In this document: positions 47,854 through 58,051 of the stretch, in pieces
Numbering within the stretch: the stretch's first letter is position 1
Layout: every line of letters starts with the position of its first letter
Assembly (NCBI GenBank): GCA_002150815.3
Contig: NDFF03000370.1
Location: 682,001 to 746,000 of the forward strand
Direction of reading: 5' to 3'
DNA length: 64,000 nt
From: Grammothele lineata
Lineage: Eukaryota; Basidiomycota; Agaricomycetes; Polyporales; Polyporaceae
Made by a program: the position numbers and the translations under genes
Notes under the pieces: model-generated
Seen by the model: the letters and a program-made list of their open reading frames with translations, nothing else
Told to the model about the DNA's origin: nothing
Databases searched by the model: none

Positions 47854-48839
47854 ATGGACACCCCCTCAGAACCCTCCTCGTCAAGCAGCGCCGACCAACC
47901 AATCTTCGAAAGATGGCGCCGGAAGTTCTCTATGATTACTGGACTTGGAGGGACGAGGGAGGAGCGCGAGGCGGACATGGAGGCACACTACCACTCGGTA
48001 TGCGAAAAGTGGAAGCAGGAACTTATGGCATACAGTCAGTATTAGTGGGTCTCCCACTCCCCTATCTCGTGTTTGCGCAGCTCAGCATGCCCGTAACCCC
48101 GCGCCATTCCTGCAGGTCCTGCAGTGGTCTTCATGATGAAGCACTTGAGGCTGAATGGTGCGGACGTGCACTTTGATGACATTGTCTGCGCACCATGCGA
48201 CCTTACGCGCGCTGGAGGGTTCACTCCAGAAGCTGGCGCGGTCGTGCTGTGCCAGGGCAAGTTCATGAGCAAGAACCATATGGAGGATACTCTGGTGCAC
48301 GAACTCGTGCATATGTACGATCACGCAAAGTTTAAGGTCGACTGGAATAACCTCCGTCACCACGCATGCAGCGAGGTGAGTACGCCGCACTCCTTCCGTC
48401 TGGGCTTTCATTCACACACACTGCCCCGCCCTGCGCCCGTGACGGTCGACGGTGCAATGTTGGACCTGTCTCCGCCGTGAAGATCCGCGCAAACAGCCTA
48501 AGCGGGGACTGTCGGTGGGGCCGTGAGGTCGCGCGCGGGTTCGTTGCGTTCTCGAAGCAGCACCAGGCGAGTCGCGCCGAAGTATGCCCACCGCCGGGCG
48601 GTCCGAGCTGACGGAATTTGCTCGTTTCATTAGGAGTGCGTACGCCGCCGCGCGGTGCTGTCTGTCCGTGCCAACCCGGCGTGCCCAGACGAAGCGACGG
48701 CGGAGCGCGCGGTCAACGAGGTCTGGGAGAGCTGCTTCAGCGACACTAGGCCGTTCGACGAGGTAATTCTGCACACCGCACACACGCTTGTGCCATTACG
48801 CTCAGTTTGCTGACGAGTGCGCGCCCGCAGATCTACTAG
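47854..48839 (+). CDS. ATP23: Mitochondrial inner-membrane metalloprotease ATP23
   Basis: Intermembrane-space zinc protease that processes the Atp6 precursor and helps assemble the F1Fo ATP synthase. The zinc motif is HELVHMYDH in [19 protein letters not shown], followed by [20 protein letters not shown] and the conserved cysteines ([40 protein letters not shown]). About 240 residues from five exons; the last carries only ATC TAC TAG. The N-terminus (serine-rich, then FERWRRKF) is as in other fungal ATP23 proteins. The third intron, 48567-48633, starts GCGAGT and must be a GC-AG intron: it joins FSKQHQ to ECVRRRAV, the standard sequence. Confidence 0.93.
48567..48633 (+). other. ATP23: GC-AG intron in ATP23
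   Basis: Sixty-seven bases starting GCGAGT after CACCAG and ending TTCATTAG. It restores the conserved [14 protein letters not shown]; the closest GT would give a frame that does not continue the protein. Confidence 0.8.
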
Positions 48840-49482
48840 GCCTGACCGCGGCGTGCCAGTGCGTCTCGAGGCTGTCGGTCGGATGATGTGGGACGTCGTC
48901 CGAAAAATCTATTTTGAGGCGCTCCTCCCCCCTGCCAGCGAGCGTGCTTCGTGCGTGGCGCAGCTCGCTCGGGTGAGGCCACGCTTTGCATTCCAAGGCT
49001 TCTTGTGGGAGCCAGCCGCGGGATCGGGGCGAGCCGAGTCCAGCTTAGCGGTGTTAGAGTACTTGTACCGGACGAGCGTAATTCACAGCCTTGCTCAGAG
49101 AGGCGTGTCGGCGGAAAGGAGGGGACGGTGGACCTCTCGTGCGCTGCGAGCAGAGCCAGGCAGTGAGCAGCGGCTGGCGACAGAAATAGCATCCGAACAC
49201 CGGTATAAATGGCGTTCGGGCACGACGTCACCTGCGGCAGAGCTTGCACAGAAGGGCGAGAGCCTTGCAGAGTGTCAGATCATCACGCGGCCCAATCATA
49301 CCCCTCGAAACGGCGGCGGGAGGAAAGTTCTCGGCGCCCCGTGTGAAGTCGCTTCAGCCTAGAAAAGACCTCCCGACGGGCCTCTCTTGCCCTCGACGCC
49401 CCCATCGCCGTTCCCCGCCCTCCCGCGCACGCACTCCCTCTCCCGCTTCCCCATCCCAAAAAGCACCAGAGGTTTCTGCAAG
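48840..49482. other. Intergenic region before the GPI-protein gene
   Basis: About 640 bp with no supported gene. TATAAAT occurs at 49204-49210, about 275 bp upstream of the next ATG, and a CCCTC/CTCCC pyrimidine tract at 49390-49460. Confidence 0.45.
49204..49210 (+). promoter_or_regulatory. TATA-like element upstream of the GPI-protein gene
   Basis: TATAAAT in a GC-rich setting, about 275 bp upstream of the ATG at 49483; this would imply a 5' untranslated region of roughly 240 bp. Confidence 0.35.
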
Positions 49483-50401
49483 ATGTTGGCTAAAGTCAGG
49501 TGAGAACGACTGCGTGGCGCTTGCTCCGCGAATCGTAGAACGCCGTGGCTGACTGCGCACCGGCCTTCGGGATTCGCGTTCAGCTTCGTTGCCGCACTCG
49601 CGCTCGCTCCCTGGGCCCGTGGCCTGCTCCTCCAGATCCCCGTCGACTGGCAGAGCAGCTCCAACGTCAACATCAGCTGGACGAACGATGCCTCAGACTC
49701 GACCTTCGCGCTCCAGCTCGTCAACACGGACGAGTTCCACGACACGTTCAGTATCGCGAACAACCTCAACCCCTCGGCGGACTTCGCGTCTTTCCAGCTT
49801 GGTGTCATTCCTCAGGGGTGAGTGACTGCTTTGTTGCTCCTTGAGACCGCGTGAATTGAGCGAATTCTGCATCCGAATAGCACGTACACCCTCCGTGCCA
49901 TTAGCCCCACGTAAGTTCTGTCATTCTATTCTAGCTGCGCTGATCCCCAACCCGCCCACGATATCCAGCAACGCGAGCGATATCTTCGACCAGACGCCGT
50001 CGTTCCAGGTTGCGGGTCCCCCGGCTTCGTCGAGCACCTCTAGCTCGTCAACGGCTTCTTCCTCGAGCGCGGCGGCCTCGTCTAGGTAAGCTACATCGCA
50101 TCACTCCCGGTGACACCGTTTTAATGTCACGTCTTGCAGCGGCAGTGGCAGCTCCGTATCCGCCTCGGCGACCTCCCCCGGCTCGGCCTCGGCGACATCG
50201 AGCGGCGGCTTCGGCCACACCGTCACCGGCGCGTCTTCCACTGCCGGGTCGTCTACCTCCGCCGCCACAAGCGCGTCTACTTCGGGCACGACGTCAAGCG
50301 GTGGCACGAACTTCAACGGCGCTTCTGCTTCCCTCCCGGCACTCGCACCTTGGGCAATCATGGCGCTCAGCGCCGTCGCCGGTGCCGCCGTCATGCTTTG
50401 A
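49483..50401 (+). CDS. Serine/threonine-rich GPI-anchored Kre9/Knh1-like protein
   Basis: Secreted cell-surface protein. The first exon is only 17 bp; it joins to SFVAALALAPWARGL, completing a signal peptide. The mature N-terminus LLLQIPVDWQSSSNVNISWT and the following DSTFALQLVN, ANNLNPSADFASFQLGVIPQ and YTLRAISPTNASDIFDQTPS form a Kre9/Knh1-type domain (Ser-Thr-rich GPI membrane-anchored family), linked to cell-wall beta-1,6-glucan. A long serine/alanine/threonine tract (many O-glycosylation sites) ends in a hydrophobic C-terminus PALAPWAIMALSAVAGAAVM, the GPI-attachment signal, with a GT-NFNGAS stretch just before as likely cleavage region. Five exons. Confidence 0.85.
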
Positions 50402-50912
50402 ACTTGACATTTTTCTGTCCCGGACAGTATAGTGAACGGACCCGAATACTTTAGGCTGTTCCCTGTCTTGATTTTCGTCTTCCTCTTGGGTTCATATTCG
50501 CATCACGACACGTCTCCGAGTCTCGCTAGCCATTTAGTAGGTATTAGCACGCCATCCCGGGACGGAGCTCTCGTCCCCACCACACTCGACATCAGGACTT
50601 CGTTGCGAACGCTGCTCATGAGTTTGTCTGCTCTCCTGCGCTGCACATGTTGTTTTGAGTACCTCTGTACGGACGTACATATACCACCACATTCTTTTTA
50701 CCTTACGACTCTCGGCTCTTTGGGTCGAGATCATACGCGTTAATGAGATGACCCAGCAACTCATCGTTATGACGTGGTAAACTAACGGCGGCGGAACAAG
50801 TACATATGTGTGGGCTACTGAAACGACGGTGCGAGAGATGGGTACAGATGAAGCAAAATATGGCGTTCGCAAAGTACGAAAAGAACGAAGAGGGCGCGGA
50901 AAGAACGTGATT

Positions 50913-52295
50913 TTAGGCGAGTATGTTGAACTGTGCGTAGAGCTGCTCTTCTACGGTTACGGTGATCTTGACAGCTAGCTGTGCCTCCCTCCGCCGCGGC
51001 CCTGTCTCGTGGACGTGCTTCGCTTTCATGAGTGTGTTCCAGAACTTCCATGTGTGATTGTGCTTCTGTCAAGGGGGTGCAAGGTCAGAATGTGGGTGCA
51101 GGGATGCGACGGTGCGCCGATTACCAACCTTGGTCGGGCTGGACGTAAGGTGACACACTATGACAGAATGTCAGAAATTTCGCTTCATACAAGTGACACT
51201 GTGCGAAGACGTACTGGGGCGAACGCGGCGGCGCGACGAGTCGCGAAAGCAGCGCAAAGGCTGAGCGAGGATGTAGTCTCTTTGGGCACTGTAGGAACGT
51301 TGTGAGCATTGTGCTTCAAAATCAACGCCGAACAAGTGACGACGGACGCACAGAGACGAGCTTGTACCGACGAAGAACGGCTGGTGAGGTAGGAGGAGCG
51401 CAATGTTCGTATTTACAAAAGGTCATACATTTTATGGCTGCTTGCAGCCTCGGGCCTGCGGCCACGCCCTATACGAGTTCAGCACGACTCGGTCATACTT
51501 GTGTGGACAGTGGACTCGCGAGTTCCACCGTGCGACGCAATGCAAAGACTGAATGTCGTCGACGAGGACCATGGCATGATGAGGATAGGTTGATTGCACT
51601 ATGAAACTCAGGACAGGCACGGAGCAAGGACAGAACTCTATACACAGGTGCAGGCACATGATAACCACTTACGAGATCTCGGCGCATCCTGTTCCTGGGG
51701 ATTTACGGCCAGGTCTCCTTGGATGCTCAGGGCGCTCAGAATATTTGCGTACCTGTAGTAATTGTGTCCTCACCACAGCAAAACTGAAATGGACAGTGAC
51801 TCGGAGTCGATTCTGTGAGGCGGAACTAGCAGCTTACCTCCGGAATTCGCGCTCGAAGTCAAAGTGATATCATGATTGCAATCAACGAGAGTAATCGCGT
51901 ACGCGCCACTTGTATGGAGGAGGCTTATTACGAAATTATACATCGGCCTAAGTACGTGAGCGGTCGTGTATTTTTGGTGTATGCCGATGGTGCATACGCC
52001 CGATGAGGGAACGTCGTCGGAGGGGTTCCGAGTCAGAAGGAGTGGGCTGCTGAGAGCTCGAAATGACGAGAAGCGGAAGGTTCGAAGATAAAGAGCTGCA
52101 GGCCACCCAGGCACGCTCTCCTGCTCGGCACCGCCCTGGACGTCTCGTGGTGGATGAGAAGGTGGCCGAGATACGAACGAGTAGAGCAAAGTTTGTGTGA
52201 CGGTTGCTAGCTCCACATCGAGGAATGAGGGGGCTGGAGAAGGGAAGAAGCTTTCGAGGGGGACAACCGGCAGCTGTAACGACAAGACGGGTCAA
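50913..52295 (-). CDS. Possible multi-exon gene of unknown function
   Basis: Low-confidence model. Two segments look like real exons. One is bounded by TTACTACAG and GTAAGT and reads YANILSALSIQGDLAVNPQE then QDAPRS (about 51690-51760). The other follows a CTTGACAG acceptor (about 51060) and reads KHNHTWKFWNTLMKAKHVHE then EAQLAVKITVTVEEQLYAQF, ending NILA and TAA at 50913. The first ATG frame, MTRLVVTAAGCPPRKLLPFS, is basic and could be a mitochondrial presequence. I could not connect these pieces through all exons and recognise no family. Confidence 0.25.
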
Positions 52296-52330
52296 GAGAC
52301 GCAGCGAGAACGTCCGAGCGACCGGGAGGA

Positions 52331-53004
52331 TTGTCCGACGGACAGTCCGGCGGACAATCCGGCGGACAAAGTGGGCGCTTGGTCACAGCGCGTCACAATG
52401 ATGACAGCAATGACCTTCCTGGCGCTGTGGCCGCCATCGGCGCCCGCCTGCCAGTGGTGCTTTGATTCGGCGTCGTGCACGGCTTTGACCTCGTCGCCGC
52501 CGCCGCCGCGGCGCCGCTACTCAGTATGCCCTACCCGCTTTGTATGCTATGCTTCGCATGCCCATCGAATAGATATCTTTCTTGCACATTGCAACCTCCT
52601 TCCGCACATCCTCAGCACGATGATCCCCCGTGATGTTGAACCTATACTTACTCGAGCTCAGCGCTAGCAGGATCGTCAGGCTCCAGCACCTGGAGCTTAG
52701 CGAAGTCGTCGAGCATGTCGATCTCATGAGGTTCTGTGACATCATTGAGTGGTTACGCAGTGAGGTCGAATGCTGCAGGCTCCCGACTCGGACTTGGGTG
52801 ATACTCACACAAGCACTTGACCATCGTGGCCACAAGTCGCTGCGCTGACAAGTGGCGCGCGATGACGAGAGGTGAGATCACGGTGAGCAAAGCATTCAGT
52901 ACTTAGTTGCGGCGGCATTGTGACTGGAGGCGTTACATGAGAGGCGGGCCTAAGTGTGAGCGCCCATAGGCGGACTGTCCGCCGGATTGTCCGCCGGACA
53001 GACG
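52331..53004. repeat. Segment bounded by inverted GC-rich 12-mer arrays
   Basis: At 52331-52370 the plus strand has tandem copies of the unit TCCGGCGGACAA; at 52971-53004 the same array occurs in reverse complement. A 24-bp core (52345-52368) matches perfectly in inverted orientation, and TGGGCGCT follows inside both arms after a short gap, giving arms of roughly 33 bp. The 600 bp between contains a minus-strand frame starting MVKCLCEYHPSPSREPAAFD, broken by one stop, then ending HEIDMLDDFAKLQVLEPDDP. The structure fits a short terminal-inverted-repeat element or a pair of regulatory-site arrays: each unit is nearly palindromic with CCG/CGG half sites. Confidence 0.6.
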
Positions 53005-53464
53005 GCCCCGTGGCGCCGACTTTCTGGACGCAGCGGTGGCTTTCCCTGATTGGGCGAGGGGCACGTGCTCTGGGACGGACGAGAATGTTGGCGCCCAAAA
53101 GCGGACAAGGGCCGCCGGGACGGGACGAAGAGGTGATGCGTGCTGAGCGCTGCTGAGCGAGTTGAACAGGTTCTTTGACCTTGTCCCTCTCTCGCGCCCT
53201 CTTCCGCTCTCTCTCCTCCTGGTCCTTCCCGGCGCGCATCCCACACTATCTCCGGCCAGCCCGCACTCCTTCCTCGCCGCCCGCGGTCTTTTCTCTCCCT
53301 GTGAGTGACACAGCGCAGCAGCAGAGTTTCATATCTAACAAACAGCCCATCTTTGTCTCACCAGTCTGCACCTCCGCTCTATCTGCATACTCAGACAGAT
53401 GCTCTGGCAGTAATCACGCTCCTCGCACTCCCCAACGCGCCCCACGAACTTCTGCACGACTGCC

Positions 53465-56400
53465 ATGTCCAACTCACCTCAAGAAGACGCCGACTCGCCG
53501 CCCTCGACCCTATCTCCCTCCTGGGCCCCTCCTCGCTCCCCGCTGCCCCCAGACCGGCTTGCAAAGCTCGCCAACGCGCTCGGTGTCTCTACCCCCGTCC
53601 CACTCATCCATGCGTACGCGTCTCCTAGCGTCTACTCGCCGTCACCCGTTGTGGCTCCTCCCTCTGCCGTATCCCCGTCTTTTGACTTCCGCCGCTCCCC
53701 GACCCCTTCTGTCGGTTCGTCAGCACAAACGTACACCCCCGCCCCTCAAACGTCCAGATTCCTCCTACATGTCGTGCCCCCTTCACATTTGCCGCACGAG
53801 TCCGATTACACGCATGAGAATGAACTCCTCCCACCCCCACCGACCGCGTCAGGATACCACACTCAGTTCCGGCGCGGTATCCTGATCCCCGTCTACCCAA
53901 CATTGCAGAGCCAGCTCAACGCGATTGCGAAGGAGTATGCGCTTCCCAGCACGGTGGGCCTAGTTTTGTACCTCATTAACGCAACGCCTGCCGGCAACGC
54001 GAGCATGCGCCAAGGGTGTTTGACCGAGGAGGACGGAGAGCCAGGACCGAGGCTGTCGGAGGACATTTGGCGACACATATGGGGACGCGTACTCAAGGCC
54101 GAGCGCGAAGATTCGTTGCTTCCAAGTGCACGCGTGAATGGACTCGGGCTGGCCGCGGCCGCGGCACAGTCCTCGCCGTCTCTGTTGCAGGATGTCATGT
54201 CGAGCCCAAATCCCCTGCGCCCCCTCCTCTCGCCTATGCGAACCGAAGCGCCGCGCTTAGGCACGCCATCGCCATCCACGACAGCATCTCAGTCCGCCAT
54301 CTCATCACGCTCAGGGCTTGATTCGCCGGATTCGGCGACGTCTGTCTCTGATGCGGACAATGTCTCTCTCCCAGGTCTCAGTTCTGGCGCGCTGATCCCC
54401 ATCCTCGCGAAGGTGGAATTCGACATCGACAAGCGCAAGGCCACATGGTACGGCCGGTGGAAGAAGACGAGGCGGGCGCAGCACCAGAAGCGCGCGGAGA
54501 GTAGGCTCGGGTTCAGGCAGCGGGCGGGGTCGCGGGCAGGTGACGAGTCGGGCGTGGAGGGAGAAGAGGAAGACGCGGAGAAGAAGCCAGCGTTGGAGCA
54601 GCTGCGATTGGTCGGACGGCTGGAGGCGGAGGCGAATACACCCGCGCACCTCCGTACGAGGAACGGGAGGTTGCTCCCACCTGGGGCGGAGGACGAGTAC
54701 GCGCAGCTTCCGGACTCGGACTCGGAGGATGAGGAGGACGGGGAGGACGAGACGGCAAAATACGGGACCGGGCGTGTAAGTGGAGATCCGTTGGCGGACG
54801 TGTTCGGCACGGATGCTGAGACCTGGGCGGACATTCGTGCTGAACCTCGTCTCCCTCATCAGAAGGCGAAGAACCCGAATGTCGTCGACCTCGCTCTCGA
54901 CGGCGCCGCGCTGGCGGCGCTGCCGGACCCGTCCAAGGACAGCGACGAGCGAGAGCCGGACGACGACGCGGCTGAGGTGGCGGAATTGCTGAAGCGGAGC
55001 TCGCGCCCTCAGCTCTCCGTGGCCATCCCCGGGGGCTCTCCCCCACCGAAGACGCACCGCACCCGCAGCGGATCGCAAGGTTCGAGTCTGTCGCGGAAGA
55101 AGATCCCGCATGCGCTCGACCTCGCGCCATCGCTGCCTAACGCGCCGCCTCCCGCTCCTGGTATGGACGGGTCCAACTTGCGCCTTGCGTACCTGACAGA
55201 TGGGTCAACCCCCTCTACAGGTACGCCGGAAGAAGAGGGCGAGTTCGGAGAGGGCCAGAAGCCGCGCCGGAGCCCACTCGAAGAGAAGCGCGACGGCCAG
55301 TTCTTCGACGACATCAATTTGGGGCTCGAGTCGTCGATGGAGGTACGGTAGCGTTGATAGGCGAACAGTACAGCCACTGACGATCTGTGTGTGCAGTACG
55401 ATGAGGATGATCCCGACGATCGTCGGAAGAGCCAGGTCCTCATGATGGCCAAGCTAGACGAGATTGAGCGGGTACGGTTTCTTTCCGAATGTGTGCGAGA
55501 CTCTATGCTGAGTGTATCCATGTACCGCACACAGGCGCTTGCTCAGTTCTCTCCTCGTAAGCTGGCGATAGAGGACTTGGCTGGGGAGGAAACCCCCACA
55601 GGCATGCCCTCGATTGCGAGTCTCACACCTCCACCAAGCCGTATAGGTGTTCCCCCCACACCTCGACCTTCGCCCCAACCAGGGTTTGTTTAGCACCGAT
55701 TACACTACATGGCTACGATACTGAGGCGTGATACATAGACCTCCAACAGCAGGTGCTTCGTGGCCCGCCGTCCCGTATGCTATCCTGAACAACATGTCCG
55801 GTGAACCAGAACCCGAATATGAGCCCGCGGACGGTCTCCCGTCACCTCCGCGGATAGCGTTCAACGGCATCTCTACCGAGCTGCCGAAGTCGCCGTTCCA
55901 GAAGCGGTTCACGAACGGACCCGATGTCATGTCGGACGAGAGCCTCGCCCGTAAGCGGGAGCTCGAGGCCGAACAAGCCCTATATCCCCCGCTCGTGCCG
56001 CCGTCAGTGTTGCGCAACCCAGGTTCGGATTCCCCGGTCATCCCGCTCTCGCCGGACCCATTTGGACGTTTTCCCTCTGAACTCGACACCCCACCCCCTA
56101 GGCTCGAGCACTCGCCAAGCATGAAGAACGTCGCTGCGCTACGACAGCACGCACCGCACAACAAGTCGCTGAGCAACGTCTCGACGGACGCGCCGTCATC
56201 AAGCCGGTTCTCGGTCGACTCGCTAGCGTCGGAAGACGGCAAGGGCTCGAAGCCGGGCTCGCTTATGAGCGTGAAGAGCATCAAGAAACTTTGGCGGCGG
56301 ACGAACAAGGCCTCCGTGTCCGGCTCGGTCTCCCCGTCGCTCCCGGGATCCGGCCGGGCGTCCCCGAACACCGTCCCCAACGGGGTGCCTCCCAACTCGG

Positions 56401-57236
56401 CTCCGCTCCCGAACGGGCTCCATACCGGGAACGGGATGCCAAGGGGGCTCTCGAGGTCGCCGCAGCCTGAGCCTCCGCGGTCTGCACCTGGACCTACCAT
56501 GCTCATGCCGAAGAGGAAGGGGTCCATGCACCAGATGCAGTGGAACCAGGAGTCGCCGTACCCCGTCCATCCACCTCCCCCACGGCAGCCCTCTCCCGCT
56601 GTTCCTCCCTATCCTGCATCAACACCACCTCTGCCCGCATCTGCTCCGGCGGCACCGATACAGACGGAACAGAAGAGCGGCATCCGAAAATCGATCCTCA
56701 AGTCGTTCAAGGGCCAGCCAAGCACCAACGGCCATGCACCATCCTCGTCCGTTTCGACTCTGCGCTCGCTCAACGAGCAGCGGAGATCGAACGTGGTCGA
56801 GCTCTCGTCGGTCATGAAGCGTGCGTCGGGCGTTTCGTCGACTATGACGCTCGTGGATATCCCCCGCTCCTCGTCCGCGACGCTTCCCGAGATCCCGCGC
56901 AGCCCCCCGCCGCCAGGCTCGCGCTCCGCAAGCCGCGCGTCGCAGGTGTCGAACGTGAGCGCGAGCATCGCCGCGCGCACGAAGCCACAACGGCCGAGCG
57001 TCTCCTCAACCGAATCGTTCACGTCGTCCCGAGCGCCGTCGCGGCTCGTCGCGTCGCCCCCACGGAGCACGGCGGGGGCGCTCGCAGTGCCACGCACCTC
57101 GGGCGAGTCGTCGTACGAGGACCGGCCGAGCTTCGACGAGTCCCAGTTCGAGATCGTATCGCCGAGGCTTGCGCCCGCGCACACGCTCTCGTACCCGTAC
57201 CACGCCATGGACCAGAGCATGTCCTCTTCTGAGTAG
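53465..57236 (+). CDS. Large low-complexity protein of unknown function
   Basis: A 1199-residue protein from four exons (53465-55342, 55397-55471, 55535-55683, 55739-57236), all with GT-AG introns and correct phase. No known domain is recognised. The N-terminus is serine/proline-rich; residues about 130-190 contain a more ordered segment with FRRGILIPVYPTLQSQLNAI and AKEYALPSTVGLVLYLINAT, then LSEDIWRHIWGRVLK. A basic KRKATWYGRWKKTRRAQHQK stretch follows acidic runs (SDSEDEEDGEDE). The second half is rich in Ser and Pro with a KSIKKLWRRTNKAS and a GIRKSILKSFKGQ motif. This looks like a basidiomycete scaffold or signalling protein; no function can be given. Confidence 0.75.
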
Positions 57237-58051
57237 TTTCGCTTTCCCCGTCGCCCGCTGCTCTTCCCTCTGCCCCCTCGACCCTCTATCGTCTTGTTAT
57301 ACTCTGTCGCCTCATCCGTCCACGCACGTCCGCCCTGCTCATGTTCACGCCCTCCCCGCCCACGTCTTGTCCTGCTGCTATTGCTCTGTCGCGCACGCGT
57401 ACTTCTATCACTATGGCTAGTATTCCTATTTACCCTACCCCGGCCTGGGGCTCGGACACACTTAACTTACGTGAATGGCCCGCCTGTCGAACAGGCTGGC
57501 AGGGCCTCGTTCACGCCTCACCCTTCCACATGACGTCTTCACTTTCGGCATTCGCATTCGCCTACTATCGTCCTTCTGGGGGTTTTACATACGCGGTACA
57601 TATACTCTAAGTATTCGATCCACTGACGCTCGCACAAATATTACATACTCGGTGACCACTATTTTTCCTTCACGCTTGACGATATCTGGCCCGGTTTTTT
57701 ACGTTGAACGCTTGGATATCGCCGCCTTCTCGCGCGCGCGCACGACACGCACGCGCACACACACATCGTATACGCACATCCGCCCTCCGTCCATTCACCC
57801 TATTATCCTTATGCCCTCCCGCACTGCTCCCCAACTTTCTCTCTCGCTCGCTGCCCCTCCCCTGTCGATCCGCCGCTGCACGCTAGGTCGCTGTGAAATC
57901 GATGTGTATAATTATTCCCGTCCGACGCCTCCGTCCCGTTCCGCTGACTACTACTACACAGATAGACAAAATGGAGCATGGCTCGTTCCTCGCGTTCCCC
58001 TCCACAAACCAAAAGGCCTGAGCATCGACAGAAGCCGCCGCTTGGAGAGGC
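57237..58051. other. Convergent intergenic region with GC/CA simple repeats
   Basis: 3' flanks of two convergent genes. Pyrimidine-rich sequence with an alternating purine-pyrimidine stretch at about 57733-57772 (CG repeats running into CA repeats). No gene is supported. Confidence 0.5.
57733..57772. repeat. Alternating CG/CA simple repeat
   Basis: A run of CGCGCG followed by CACGCACGCGCACACACACA-like sequence, with Z-DNA-forming composition. It lies in the 3' intergenic space between convergent genes. Confidence 0.6.

Larger units (their letters stand above)
50402..53464. other. About 3 kb between the GPI-protein gene and the low-complexity gene
   Basis: The interval contains a possible unknown minus-strand gene (50913-52295) and the element bounded by inverted repeat arrays (about 52331-53004), both listed separately. 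No other gene is supported. Confidence 0.5.

Noticed and set aside
52331..52370. CRISPR-like direct repeats
   Set aside because: Units are contiguous without spacers, near-palindromic and in a eukaryotic genome; better explained as a tandem array or inverted-repeat end.
54311..55111. Long minus-strand open frame inside the 53465 gene
   Set aside because: Arginine/leucine-rich composition typical of an antisense shadow; the plus-strand exon has consistent splicing at both ends.
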